Shown: piece after piece, positions 13,115 to 21,176 of the stretch
Position numbering within the stretch: position 1 is the stretch's first letter
Layout of the letters: each line of letters begins with the position of its first letter
NCBI RefSeq assembly: GCF_003605195.1
Contig: NZ_QYOS01000023.1
Coordinates: forward strand, 394,727-458,726
Reading direction: 5' to 3'
From: Aurantiacibacter odishensis
GTDB taxonomy: Bacteria > Pseudomonadota > Alphaproteobacteria > Sphingomonadales > Sphingomonadaceae
Length of the DNA stretch: 64,000 nucleotides
Notes under the pieces: model-generated
Database searches by the model: none
Told to the model about the DNA's origin: nothing
What the model saw: the letters and a program-made list of their open reading frames with translations, nothing else
Position numbers and translations under genes: made by a program

Positions 13115-14551
13115 ATGGGCAAGGAAACCGGCTTCCTCGAAATCGAGCGCAAGGATCGCACCTACGATGCGCCTGAAGAGCGGCTGAAGCACTACAAGGA
13201 ATTCATGATTCCGCACAGCGAGGAAGGCCTGAAGAACCAGGCCGCCCGCTGCATGAATTGCGGCATTCCCTATTGTCACAACGGCTGTCCGGTGAACAAC
13301 ATCATCCCGGACTGGAATCACCTCGTCTATGAGGGCGACTGGAAGAACGCGCTGGAGATCTTGCACTCCACCAACAACTTCCCCGAATTCACCGGCCGCG
13401 TGTGCCCCGCCCCGTGCGAGGCCAGCTGTACGCTGAACATCACGGACGAGCCGGTCACCATCAAGTCCATCGAGTGCGCGATCATCGATCGCGGCTGGAA
13501 GGAAGGCTGGGTGAAGCCGCAGGTGCCGGAGACAAAGACCGGCAAGAGCGTAGCCGTGGTCGGCTCCGGTCCCGCCGGCATGGCCTGCGCCCAGCAGCTG
13601 GCGCGCGCCGGGCATTCCGTCACCGTGTTCGAGAAGTCTGACCGCGTGGGCGGCCTGCTGCGCTACGGCATTCCCGACTTCAAGATGGAAAAGACCCAGA
13701 TCAATCGCCGCGCGGTGCAGATGGAGGCAGAAGGCGTTGTCTTCAAAACCTCCACCGAAGTCGGCGTCGATATTTCCATGAAGAACCTCAAGGAGAATTT
13801 CGACGCGGTCGTGCTGGCAGGCGGGGCGGAGCATCCGCGCATGCTGGAAATCCCCGGTGCGGAAATGTCGGGCGTTCGCCTCGCGATGGAATTTCTCACC
13901 CAGCAGAACAAGCGCAACGCGGGCGACGACGAGACACGCGCCGCACCGCGCGGCACGCTGACGGCCACGGGCAAGCACGTGATCGTGATCGGCGGCGGCG
14001 ACACCGGTTCGGACTGCGTGGGCACCAGCAACCGCCAGGGCGCCAAGAGCGTTACCCAGATCGAGATCATGCCGCAGCCGCCCGAGAAGGAAAACAAGCT
14101 GCTGACCTGGCCAGACTGGCCGATGAAGCTGCGCACCTCCAGCAGCCACGAAGAGGGCGTGGAGCGCGACTGGTCCGTGCTGACCAAGGAAGTGGTGGGC
14201 GAGGACGGCAAGGTTACCGGCCTGAAATGCGTGCGCGCCGACTGGTCCGAGGGGCAGTTGAAGGAAGTGCCCGACAGCGAGTTCACCCTGCCCGCCGATC
14301 TCATCCTCCTTGCCATGGGCTTCCTCGGCCCGCGCCAGCAGGGCATGATCGAGCAGAGCGCCGTCACCCTTACCGACCGTGGCAACGTGGAGGCGAACGT
14401 GAAGGACTATCGCACCTCGGACCCCGCGATCTACGCCTGCGGCGACATGCGCCGCGGCCAGTCGCTGGTCGTCTGGGCCATCCGCGAAGGTCGCCAGTGC
14501 GCAGCCAGCGTGGACGAGGCGCTGATGGGCGTTACCGAACTGCCGCGCTGA
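13115..14551 (+). CDS. gltD: Glutamate synthase (NADPH) small subunit
   Basis: The 478-residue beta subunit takes electrons from NADPH through FAD and hands them via iron-sulphur clusters to GltB. The N-terminal cysteine-rich region is complete ([14 protein letters not shown] and CPAPCEASC), followed by the FAD-binding [13 protein letters not shown] and the NADPH-binding GGGDTGSDC. The length is usual for bacterial GltD. It sits 12 bases downstream of gltB with its own AAGGATAAA ribosome site and is surely cotranscribed with it. Confidence 0.97.
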   Translation: MGKETGFLEIERKDRTYDAPEERLKHYKEFMIPHSEEGLKNQAARCMNCGIPYCHNGCPVNNIIPDWNHLVYEGDWKNALEILHSTNNFPEFTGRVCPAPCEASCTLNITDEPVTIKSIECAIIDRGWKEGWVKPQVPETKTGKSVAVVGSGPAGMACAQQLARAGHSVTVFEKSDRVGGLLRYGIPDFKMEKTQINRRAVQMEAEGVVFKTSTEVGVDISMKNLKENFDAVVLAGGAEHPRMLEIPGAEMSGVRLAMEFLTQQNKRNAGDDETRAAPRGTLTATGKHVIVIGGGDTGSDCVGTSNRQGAKSVTQIEIMPQPPEKENKLLTWPDWPMKLRTSSSHEEGVERDWSVLTKEVVGEDGKVTGLKCVRADWSEGQLKEVPDSEFTLPADLILLAMGFLGPRQQGMIEQSAVTLTDRGNVEANVKDYRTSDPAIYACGDMRRGQSLVVWAIREGRQCAASVDEALMGVTELPR

Positions 14552-14614
14552 CGCCGTCTCAAGGAATTGGCGAAAATCCTTGCCGCGGGATCGCCGCGAA
14601 CGGATAGTCACTTC

Positions 14615-15703
14615 ATGGATCGATCCACGGGGGAACGACAGGACGGCAAGGTCGCTGCCGTGCAGCTTCTGCGCGCGCTGGCGGCAGGTGTAGTGGCAAT
14701 CCTCCACCTTGCCTTTGCCTATGCTGATCATATCGGACCGGGCCTGGGATTGCCACGCGGGGACGGACACCTTGCGCAGTCAGCGGTCGCCCTGTTCTTC
14801 GTGATCTCCGGCTACATCATGGTCGTCTCCTCACAGAAGCTGTTCGCTTCTGCCGGGGCGACGCGCGTCTTCTGGACACGCCGCTGCATCCGCATCCTGC
14901 CTCCCTATTGGCTTGCGACAATTTTACTGGTGACTGTCTCGCTGTACCTCGGGCGCGAAGTGAACGGCAGTTGGCTTGCCAGTTCGATGATCCTCTTGCC
15001 CACCGATACGGTCGCCTTCTACGGCAGGCCAGAATTCCTGCTCTGGCCAGGGTGGACATTATTTTACGAGATGGTGTTCTACCTGCTTTTCGGCCTCGGA
15101 CTTCGCTGGGGGCGCGCTCCGGCGATTGCCGTCGCCAGCGTTGGTATCGTTGCACTGGTGCTGGCAGGCATTTTTCTGTCGCCGGAAAAGGCTTTCTTCA
15201 GCAGCCTTACCCGTCCGATACTGCTGGTTTTCCTGTTCGGAATGGCGCTGGCGGCCTTTCGCCAACAAGGCAATGTACTGTCTCCGGTAATCCGATGGGC
15301 GGCACTTGCGCTCTCTATCCTCAGCTTCTTTACTGTCTCTCTCGCGGGGGCGACGGCTCCGCTGGATATTACCTATACAGTCTGGGCGGGAATGCCGGCC
15401 GTGCTGCTGGCTGTCGCTGTGCTTGGCGGTCCGCTGAAGATTCCCTTCGCGAACCTCGCCAACCTGCTGGGCGATTCAAGCTACGCGTTATACCTGCTGC
15501 ACGTGCCGGTGGGGATGGCTGCGATCTCGCTGCTGCCGCTGCGTTTCGGTGCCTGGCCATTCCTGATCGGGGTACTGATCCTGGTCTATGCCGCCAGTCT
15601 GCTCGCATTCCACCGCGTCGAACGTCCGATGACGCGCTGGCTCAACCAACGACTGACCGGCAAATGGCGCAGAGACAGGCTGCTGCAGGAAACCGGTGTA
15701 TGA
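14615..15703 (+). CDS. Acyltransferase family 3 membrane protein
   Basis: A 362-residue AT3-type membrane acyltransferase. After a short hydrophilic N-terminus, QLLRALAAGVVAILHLAF supplies the family's first helix with Arg and His, then VALFFVISGYIMV and RRCIRILPPYWLATILL follow in the standard order, with about ten helices in all. No periplasmic SGNH domain is attached. I prefer the ATG at 14615; the in-frame TTG at 14567 adds 16 residues without a sensible ribosome site. Likely role: O-acylation of a surface glycan. Confidence 0.85.
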   Translation: MDRSTGERQDGKVAAVQLLRALAAGVVAILHLAFAYADHIGPGLGLPRGDGHLAQSAVALFFVISGYIMVVSSQKLFASAGATRVFWTRRCIRILPPYWLATILLVTVSLYLGREVNGSWLASSMILLPTDTVAFYGRPEFLLWPGWTLFYEMVFYLLFGLGLRWGRAPAIAVASVGIVALVLAGIFLSPEKAFFSSLTRPILLVFLFGMALAAFRQQGNVLSPVIRWAALALSILSFFTVSLAGATAPLDITYTVWAGMPAVLLAVAVLGGPLKIPFANLANLLGDSSYALYLLHVPVGMAAISLLPLRFGAWPFLIGVLILVYAASLLAFHRVERPMTRWLNQRLTGKWRRDRLLQETGV

Positions 15704-15791
15704 GGCGCGGATAACAAGGTTTGCAGTTTTTCACTGCCTTTCATCGGCATGCTGCTACAATATCGGTCAACCCAGCGGGCACGAGGGCGGA

Positions 15792-16403
15792 ATGAAGCAA
15801 ACCGAATATACGTTGAAGAACGGGAAGATGATCAGGGTCGTCGACGACCTTTTCAGCTACGCAGACCGCGCGGAGATTTACGAGAAAGCTGTCGCAGCCC
15901 CTTACAAGATCGGCTGGAGCGACACCCCGATCCTTGAACTCAGCAATTATCGTTATCTCTACCATGCCATGCCGGATGATGACCTCAACCGGTCGCCGCT
16001 ACTGTTCAACCTCATGGCCTCGCCGCTGCACGAGGTGTTCGAGGGGAAAGACATAAAGAAGGCAGTCATCAACCTCTCGCATCCGACCGACGTGCATTTC
16101 CCGCATTCGCACAACACTGCTGATGTGCTGCTCTACTACGTAAACCTGAAGTGGGAGCTGCACTGGTTTGGCGAGACTATGTTCTATGACGATCAAGCCA
16201 GTGAAATCGAGCTGGCCTTGCCCTACACACCAGGACGGGTCGCCTATTTCGAACGCGGAGTACCCCATGCGCTGCGTCCGCAGTCACAGGCGGCTCAGGC
16301 CTTCAGACTGACCATTGCGATATTCCTTATCGACAAGGGTTCCGAAGATAGCGGTTCCGAAGATAGCGGTTCCGAAGATAGCGGTTCCGAAGACCAGAGT
16401 TGA
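15792..16403 (+). CDS. 2OG-Fe(II) oxygenase-like protein with C-terminal GSEDS repeats
   Basis: A 203-residue protein whose second half fits the double-stranded beta-helix of prolyl-4-hydroxylase-like dioxygenases: HFPHSHNTADVLLYYVNLKW, then HWFGETMFYDD, then PGRVAYFERGVPHALRP, giving candidate iron-binding His residues and a distal Arg. The family hydroxylates proteins or small molecules using 2-oxoglutarate. The match is by pattern only, and the canonical H-x-D spacing is not clean. The ATG at 15792 has GAGGGCGGA just before it. The C-terminus is a run of GSEDS repeats encoded by a 15-base tandem repeat. Substrate unknown. Confidence 0.6.
   Translation: MKQTEYTLKNGKMIRVVDDLFSYADRAEIYEKAVAAPYKIGWSDTPILELSNYRYLYHAMPDDDLNRSPLLFNLMASPLHEVFEGKDIKKAVINLSHPTDVHFPHSHNTADVLLYYVNLKWELHWFGETMFYDDQASEIELALPYTPGRVAYFERGVPHALRPQSQAAQAFRLTIAIFLIDKGSEDSGSEDSGSEDSGSEDQS
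16338..16394 (+). repeat. 15-bp tandem repeat (GGTTCCGAAGATAGC), three full copies plus a partial one
   Basis: Copies begin at 16338, 16353 and 16368, with a 12-base-matching fourth at 16383. Each encodes GSEDS at the C-terminus of the oxygenase-like protein. The unit is a multiple of three, so copy changes alter tail length without a frameshift. Confidence 0.97.
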
Positions 16404-16408
16404 CGGGA

Positions 16409-16585
16409 TCAGTTCCGTTTGCCCGCTTTCACAAGCGCGCCGCCGGCAACGCCGCATATCGCGAGCGCGATTGTAAAGCCAATACCGGCTCCCCAGATCA
16501 TTCCTGCAGAGCCAGCGAGCCAGCCACCAATCGTCAATCCTGCGATCGGCAAGACCAGCAACAGAATGCACCCCAAGGCGGCCAT
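16409..16585 (-). CDS. Small two-helix membrane protein
   Basis: A 58-residue frame with ATG at 16585 and AGGGAG eight bases upstream. The product is almost entirely hydrophobic: helix one around residues 3-23 (LGCILLLVLPIAGLTIGGWL), helix two around 28-52, glycine-rich, ending in the basic tail KAGKRN. I do not recognise a family. The good ribosome site, clean membrane pattern and position convergent with the oxygenase gene (five-base gap) support it as a real small gene. Confidence 0.6.
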   Translation of the reverse strand: MAALGCILLLVLPIAGLTIGGWLAGSAGMIWGAGIGFTIALAICGVAGGALVKAGKRN

Positions 16586-16697
16586 GCGCGCTCCCTAGCA
16601 GGTAACTTCCGGTACGCCAGTGGCGCGTACGGGTTAGCCTCAGGCAACTGTCATCAAGGTGTAATCTCCATGCTGTGAGTTTGGTGCGAAGGGGATT

Positions 16698-16949
16698 ATG
16701 CCGGACTACCGATTCTGTCTCGAACGTGAAAACTCGCGCAGCCGGGAAATCGCGTTCGACCTTCCGGATGTCTGGGCGGTGGACAAGGTAGCAAAGCACG
16801 TTGCGCGCGGTCTCGCGGCGGAAGAACTCGGCCGGGGCAGCCTGCACCTGGCACAGGACGTAATGGTCCTCGATAATGACGACACCGTGGTGGCCCGCTA
16901 TCCGCTGGCCGATTTCCTGCATATCGAAGCCGACACGCTAAGGGCCTGA
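16698..16949 (+). CDS. DUF6894-like small protein
   Basis: An 83-residue protein beginning MPDYRFCLERENSRSREIAFDLPDVWAV, the general form of the DUF6894 family found in rhizobia and sphingomonads (a beta hairpin, then an LPD-x-x-AA helix). Function unknown. AAGGGGATT precedes the ATG. Its last 12 bases overlap, tail to tail, the SGNH remnant on the other strand. An imperfect dyad around 16609-16633 lies in the divergent gap upstream. Confidence 0.7.
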   Translation: MPDYRFCLERENSRSREIAFDLPDVWAVDKVAKHVARGLAAEELGRGSLHLAQDVMVLDNDDTVVARYPLADFLHIEADTLRA

Positions 16950-17529
16950 CACCTCGGCTTTATCCCTGTCCGACGCAAACAGCCTTTCATAAAGCCACAG
17001 CTGCGCTTCGCACGGCAGATTGCCGTGCAGGTGAGTGCCGTCTTGGTAGATCAGCACGTCGCCGTGCAGCACGGGACAGATGCCGTTCTCGCACAGCGCG
17101 GCATGTGTATCGATTACGGGCAGGTTCGAGACTGAAACCTGGAGCCATTCACCTTTGTCGGCATTCTGGATCAGCGAGCCCGGCAACGGTTCGCGCAGGT
17201 CGTGGTTGCACAGTCCGCTTACCAGCATCGCGTTCTGCTGCACCCAGCAGCCGACAAGGCCGAGGTTGTAGGCAGGTATGTCTCTTACCAACACGGCCTC
17301 GGCGAAGTCGGCCTGCTGCAAATGGTTTACCAGTGCCGCGACGCCGTCTGTATCTTCCTCGTACCAGCGATAGGCGATGTAGACGCGCGTCGCGCCCGCC
17401 GCTCGCACGGCCCTGATGATGCGTTCTATTTCGCTGGTGACACTGCGGGCATTGCGCCGCAAGCGCATCACGCGCAGCATCTGGATGTTTTGGTTGAATT
17501 GCGCCGGATGCCTGCGCCCGCCGCGGCTG
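16938..17529 (-). pseudogene. 5'-truncated AT3-SGNH acyltransferase remnant
   Basis: The frame encodes only the last 180 or so residues of the periplasmic SGNH domain that OafA-like acyltransferases carry after their AT3 membrane domain: ATRVYIAYRWYEED, a C...C pair (LCENGICP) and the end block LIYQDGTHLHGNLPCEAQLWLYERL, which holds the catalytic Asp-x-x-His. The membrane domain and the GDSH nucleophile block are missing; their place is taken by the dksA-like gene. The first ATG inside homologous sequence is at 17480; the frame stays open to 17669, but only as an out-of-frame reading of the dksA-like gene. I read it as a decayed gene; expression as a short protein cannot be excluded. Confidence 0.7.
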
Positions 17530-17859
17530 TCACTTGGCGGCGCACCCGACGCACAGCGCGACGCTGGGATCGTTGCGCAGCCTTCCCCCGGCGATCTTTC
17601 CACCGCACTGCACGCACCAGCCCCACTCGTCATCATCCAGGCGTTCCAGTGCCGACTTGAGCCGCACACGCTCGCCCTGGCGGCGGCGCTACTCGGCCAG
17701 CGCCATCGCCTGCTGCTGCATCGCGTCCATGCGTGAGAGGCGACCTACGCTGTCCTGCTGCAAGGTCACTGGCGCGCGGCCTTCCTCGCTCAGTGCGTCG
17801 AGCCGATCCAGTTCGGCAAGGCGCTCGGTCAGGGCAGTACGGGCTTCATTGTCGGTCAT
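17530..17859 (-). pseudogene. DksA/TraR-type C4 zinc-finger protein gene with an in-frame amber codon
   Basis: Reading from ATG at 17859 gives 56 residues of a DksA/TraR-like helical N-terminus (TERLAELDRLDAL..., GRLSRMDAMQQQAMALAE), then TAG at 17691-17689, then without frame change RRRQGERVRLKSALERLDDDEWGWCVQCG and a full zinc finger C-x2-C...C-x2-C, ending at TGA (17530). The family binds RNA polymerase and tunes transcription. Continuous homology on both sides of the stop shows a single nonsense change; CAG to TAG (Gln) is the simplest. Either a fresh pseudogene, readthrough, or a base error. The gene starts 51 bases after the end of wecB. Confidence 0.8.
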
Positions 17860-17910
17860 CACAGGCACGCTGGCCCATATGCGGGGGACTCGTCAAAGGC
17901 TTGAGAAAGG

Positions 17911-19059
17911 TCAGGCGACGCCGTGTGCCTCGGCTACGGCATCGGCAATGCGGGCGGATGCTTTGCCATCGCCATAGGGATTGTGCGCGCGTGCCATGGC
18001 TTCGTATGCCTGTGCATCATCGAGAAGGCGCGTTGCCTCGCGCACGATCAGATCGCGGTCGGTGCCGACGAGCTTGGCCGTGCCTGCCTCGATCCCCTCG
18101 GGCCGTTCCGTCGTGTCGCGCATCACGAGGACCGGCTTGCCGAAACTCGGCCCTTCCTCCTGCACACCTCCGCTGTCGGTCAGCAGCAGGTCGGCCATTG
18201 CCATCAAGCGAACGAAATGGGGGTAATCAAGCGGTTCCAGTAAAGCCACGTTGCCGAGACCGCCCATGGTCGCCTCCATTACCGGGCGCACGTTGGGATT
18301 GGGATGGACGGGGAAGATCACTGCCACGTCCTGCCGGTTTGCCAAGGTGGCGATGGCATCGGCGATGGCCTGCATCCCTTCGCCGAAGTTCTCTCGGCGA
18401 TGCGCGGTGACAGCGATGAGGCCCTTGTCCGCGAAACGGACCGCAACCTCGTCCAGCCCGGAGGCAAGTTCCGGGTTCGCCTCAACCTTGGCGCGAGTGG
18501 CGAACAGCGCGTCGATCACCGTGTTGCCGGTAACGTATATCGCAGAGGACGGCACATTCTCCGCCAGCAGAGCATCTGCCGCGCCTTGTGTCGGCGCGAA
18601 ATGTAGGTCGGAGACCGACCCTGCTACCTTACGGTTCACTTCCTCCGGCCATGGTGAATAGATGTTGCCGCTGCGCAGGCCAGCCTCCACGTGCCCGACA
18701 GGTATCTTGCGGAAATAGCTGGAGAGCGTGACCATCATCGTGGTCAGCGTGTCGCCGTGGACCAGCACGCGGTCGGGCTGCAGATCGTCCAGCACCTTAC
18801 CGAAGCTGGTGAGGATGCGCGCAGACAGTTCGTCCAGCGTCTGCCCGGCCCGCATCAGGTCGAGGTCGACGTCCGGGACAATCTCGCCGATCTCCAGCAC
18901 TTGGTCGAGGAGGTCGCGGTGCTGTGCGGTTACGGCGACGCGCACGTCCATTCCGCCGCGATTTCGCAGGGCGTGGACCACCGGGAACATCTTGATTGCC
19001 TCTGGCCGGGTGCCAAAGCAAACTAGGATGCGGGGTTCCTTTCCCGCTGCTCCGCTCAT
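17911..19059 (-). CDS. wecB: UDP-N-acetylglucosamine 2-epimerase (non-hydrolysing)
   Basis: A 382-residue cytoplasmic enzyme that turns UDP-GlcNAc into UDP-ManNAc. Family marks: CFGTRPEAIKMFPVV at the N-terminus, VLVHGDTLTT, GHVEAGLRSGN with the catalytic acidic residue, the HRRENFG loop and TDSGGVQEEGPSFGKPVLVMRDTTERPEG near the C-terminus. I start at ATG 19059, which forms ATGA with the wecC stop, rather than at the GTG nine bases upstream. Follows wecC in the same operon. Confidence 0.94.
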   Translation of the reverse strand: MSGAAGKEPRILVCFGTRPEAIKMFPVVHALRNRGGMDVRVAVTAQHRDLLDQVLEIGEIVPDVDLDLMRAGQTLDELSARILTSFGKVLDDLQPDRVLVHGDTLTTMMVTLSSYFRKIPVGHVEAGLRSGNIYSPWPEEVNRKVAGSVSDLHFAPTQGAADALLAENVPSSAIYVTGNTVIDALFATRAKVEANPELASGLDEVAVRFADKGLIAVTAHRRENFGEGMQAIADAIATLANRQDVAVIFPVHPNPNVRPVMEATMGGLGNVALLEPLDYPHFVRLMAMADLLLTDSGGVQEEGPSFGKPVLVMRDTTERPEGIEAGTAKLVGTDRDLIVREATRLLDDAQAYEAMARAHNPYGDGKASARIADAVAEAHGVA

Positions 19060-20366
19060 TGCGCCCACATGCCCCTGGTGTCGTACACGATCTTGCCAGC
19101 ACTAAGGTATCGCGGGGCAGAGCGGAAGGCATCGTGGTCCACGAGCACGGCGACGAGGTCGGCTTCGGCCATCGCCCGGTCGTAAGTGGTCAGCACAGCG
19201 CCAGCGCCTGCCATGGCGGCGGGCAGTTCGTCGGTGAAGGGCTCCACCACCAGCACGCGGTCGCCATGCTCGCTGGCAATTCGCTGGGCGATTTCGAGTG
19301 CGGGGCTTTCGCGAAAGTCGTCGATGTTCGGTTTGAAGGCGAGGCCAAGCAGCGCAATTCTTGAGTCGGGGCTTGCAGCCAGCATGGCATTCAGCCTGCC
19401 AATCACGTGTTCGGGCTTGGCATCGTTCACCTCGCGCGCGGTGCGGATCAGGCGGGCCTGTTCAGGCGCGCTGGATACGAGGAACCATGGATCCACGGCT
19501 ATGCAATGTCCGCCAACGCCTGGGCCGGGTTGCAGGACATTCACGCGTGGATGGCGGTTGGCAAGGCGGATCACTTCCCATACGTCGATGTCCATGTGTT
19601 CTGCCACCAGCGAAAGTTCGTTGGCGAAAGCGATGTTGACGTCGCGAAAGCTGTTCTCCGTCAGCTTCACCATCTCTGCCACACCGGCGCTCGTCTCGAT
19701 ACAGTCGCCACGAACAAATCGGTTGTAGAAGTCCTTCGCATGGTAGGCGCACGCCTTGGTCATGCCACCCACGACACGATCGTTCGCGACCAGTTCCTCG
19801 ATGATCTTGCCGGGCAGCACGCGTTCGGGGCAGTAAGCAATGTGCACGTCGGGCGACCGGCCGCCGCAGTGGCCGGGAATGGCAAGATCGGGGCGCATCT
19901 CGGCCAGAACGCTTGCCACCTGCTGCGTCGTGCCGACAGGCGAGGTGCTTTCGAGGATCACGCAACCGCCCACCGGCAGGACAGGTGCGATCAGGCGAGC
20001 GGCGTCCAGCACCATGGAAATGTCCGGCTGCTTGTCATCGCCAAAAGGCGTCGGAACGGCGATAAGGTAGATGTCGGCCACGGGCGGTTCTGTCGAGGCC
20101 GTCAGCATCCCGTCGGTAACAACATTCTTCACCAGCGCGTCGAGGTCCGTTTCCTGGATATGCACCTTGCCCTGATTGACGAGGTCGACGATCCGCTGGG
20201 AGATATCTACGCCGCGCACCGAGAGACCGGCACGTGCGATGACCGCTGCAGTCGGCAACCCGATATAGCCGAGCCCGATCATGGCGACATCGAAACGCTC
20301 GACCTGCTCTTTGCTGGCCTCGCAAAGCTGTTTCTCGTCGGTCAGTTGCGACTGGTTGATGTACAT
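19056..20366 (-). CDS. wecC: UDP-N-acetyl-D-mannosamine dehydrogenase
   Basis: A 436-residue NAD-dependent UDP-sugar dehydrogenase that oxidises UDP-ManNAc to the uronic acid UDP-ManNAcA. It has the N-terminal Rossmann motif GLGYIGLPTAAVIARAG, the central helix region with the active-site pattern GVGGHCIAVDPWF (catalytic Cys in GGHC) and a C-terminal UDP-binding Rossmann domain (LLGLAFKPNIDDFRESPA). Paired with wecB by a four-base overlap, so the pair supplies an acidic sugar for a surface glycan. A separate UDP-glucose dehydrogenase lies at 62729. Confidence 0.93.
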   Translation of the reverse strand: MYINQSQLTDEKQLCEASKEQVERFDVAMIGLGYIGLPTAAVIARAGLSVRGVDISQRIVDLVNQGKVHIQETDLDALVKNVVTDGMLTASTEPPVADIYLIAVPTPFGDDKQPDISMVLDAARLIAPVLPVGGCVILESTSPVGTTQQVASVLAEMRPDLAIPGHCGGRSPDVHIAYCPERVLPGKIIEELVANDRVVGGMTKACAYHAKDFYNRFVRGDCIETSAGVAEMVKLTENSFRDVNIAFANELSLVAEHMDIDVWEVIRLANRHPRVNVLQPGPGVGGHCIAVDPWFLVSSAPEQARLIRTAREVNDAKPEHVIGRLNAMLAASPDSRIALLGLAFKPNIDDFRESPALEIAQRIASEHGDRVLVVEPFTDELPAAMAGAGAVLTTYDRAMAEADLVAVLVDHDAFRSAPRYLSAGKIVYDTRGMWAQ

Positions 20367-20486
20367 CGATTACCCCAATGCGCGCCGGCGTTGAGGCACG
20401 GCGCAGGTTGCCTAATTTCGCGGCAACCATAAGCGGGCAATCGTTTAGGAAGCGTTCCTTTGGAGAGACTGGTCGCAAAACGACGT

Positions 20487-21176
20487 TCAAAGACGCCATT
20501 CGATGCTACCGCGTCCGTTTTTCTCAAGAAACGCATTGGTTTGCGAGAACGGCCTCGAGCCGAAGAACCCCCGATGCGCCGAAAGCGGGCTTGGATGCGG
20601 GCTCTTGAGGGAAAGATGCCGGTCGCTATCGCGCAGCGCCGCGATGCGAGACGCCTTACCCTGCGCGTGGCTACCCCAGAGAATGAAGACCGTGGGTTCG
20701 GCGCGTTCGGCAACAGCGGCGACGCAGGCGTCGGTGATCGCCTCCCAGCCCTTCCCGGCGTGGCTGCCTGCCATACCCTGCTGCACGGTCAACGTGTTGT
20801 TGAGCAGCAGCACGCCCTGCTGCGCCCATTTCTCCAGCGATCCATGATCGGGGCGGGGAAGACCGAGATCGCTTTCCATTTCCTTGAAGATATTCTTCAG
20901 CGACGGCGGCGGCGGCACGCCCTGCGGCACGGAAAAGCACAGACCATGCGCCTGGCCCGGCCCGTGATAGGGGTCCTGCCCCAGGATCACCACGCGCACT
21001 GTATCGAGCGGGGTGAGCTCCAGCGCTCGCAGACGACAGCCACGTGGCGGATATACGACCTTTCCGGCCTCCTCTTCAGCCTGCAACCAGCCCCCAAGGC
21101 TGCGCGCTTGGTCGCTTGCGAGCACGGGAGCGAGGACAGGTGCCCAACTGGGCGGCAGGTCCGCAGGCCCGGTCAT
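20487..21176 (-). CDS. ung: Uracil-DNA glycosylase
   Basis: A 229-residue family 1 UDG that removes uracil from DNA. The water-activating motif GQDPYHGPGQAHGLCFSV and the DNA-intercalation motif HPSPLSAHRGF are both intact, and LLLNNTLTV precedes the uracil pocket. Its ATG overlaps the stop of the ABC exporter gene as ATGA, so it is translated from the same message. The downstream gap to wecC (120 bases) contains the wecC promoter region but no clear motif. Confidence 0.96.
   Translation of the reverse strand: MTGPADLPPSWAPVLAPVLASDQARSLGGWLQAEEEAGKVVYPPRGCRLRALELTPLDTVRVVILGQDPYHGPGQAHGLCFSVPQGVPPPPSLKNIFKEMESDLGLPRPDHGSLEKWAQQGVLLLNNTLTVQQGMAGSHAGKGWEAITDACVAAVAERAEPTVFILWGSHAQGKASRIAALRDSDRHLSLKSPHPSPLSAHRGFFGSRPFSQTNAFLEKNGRGSIEWRL

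Noticed and set aside
17530..17669. N-terminal part of the long frame that ends in the SGNH remnant
   Set aside because: This part overlaps the dksA-like gene in another frame and shows no SGNH similarity, so it is not counted as coding.
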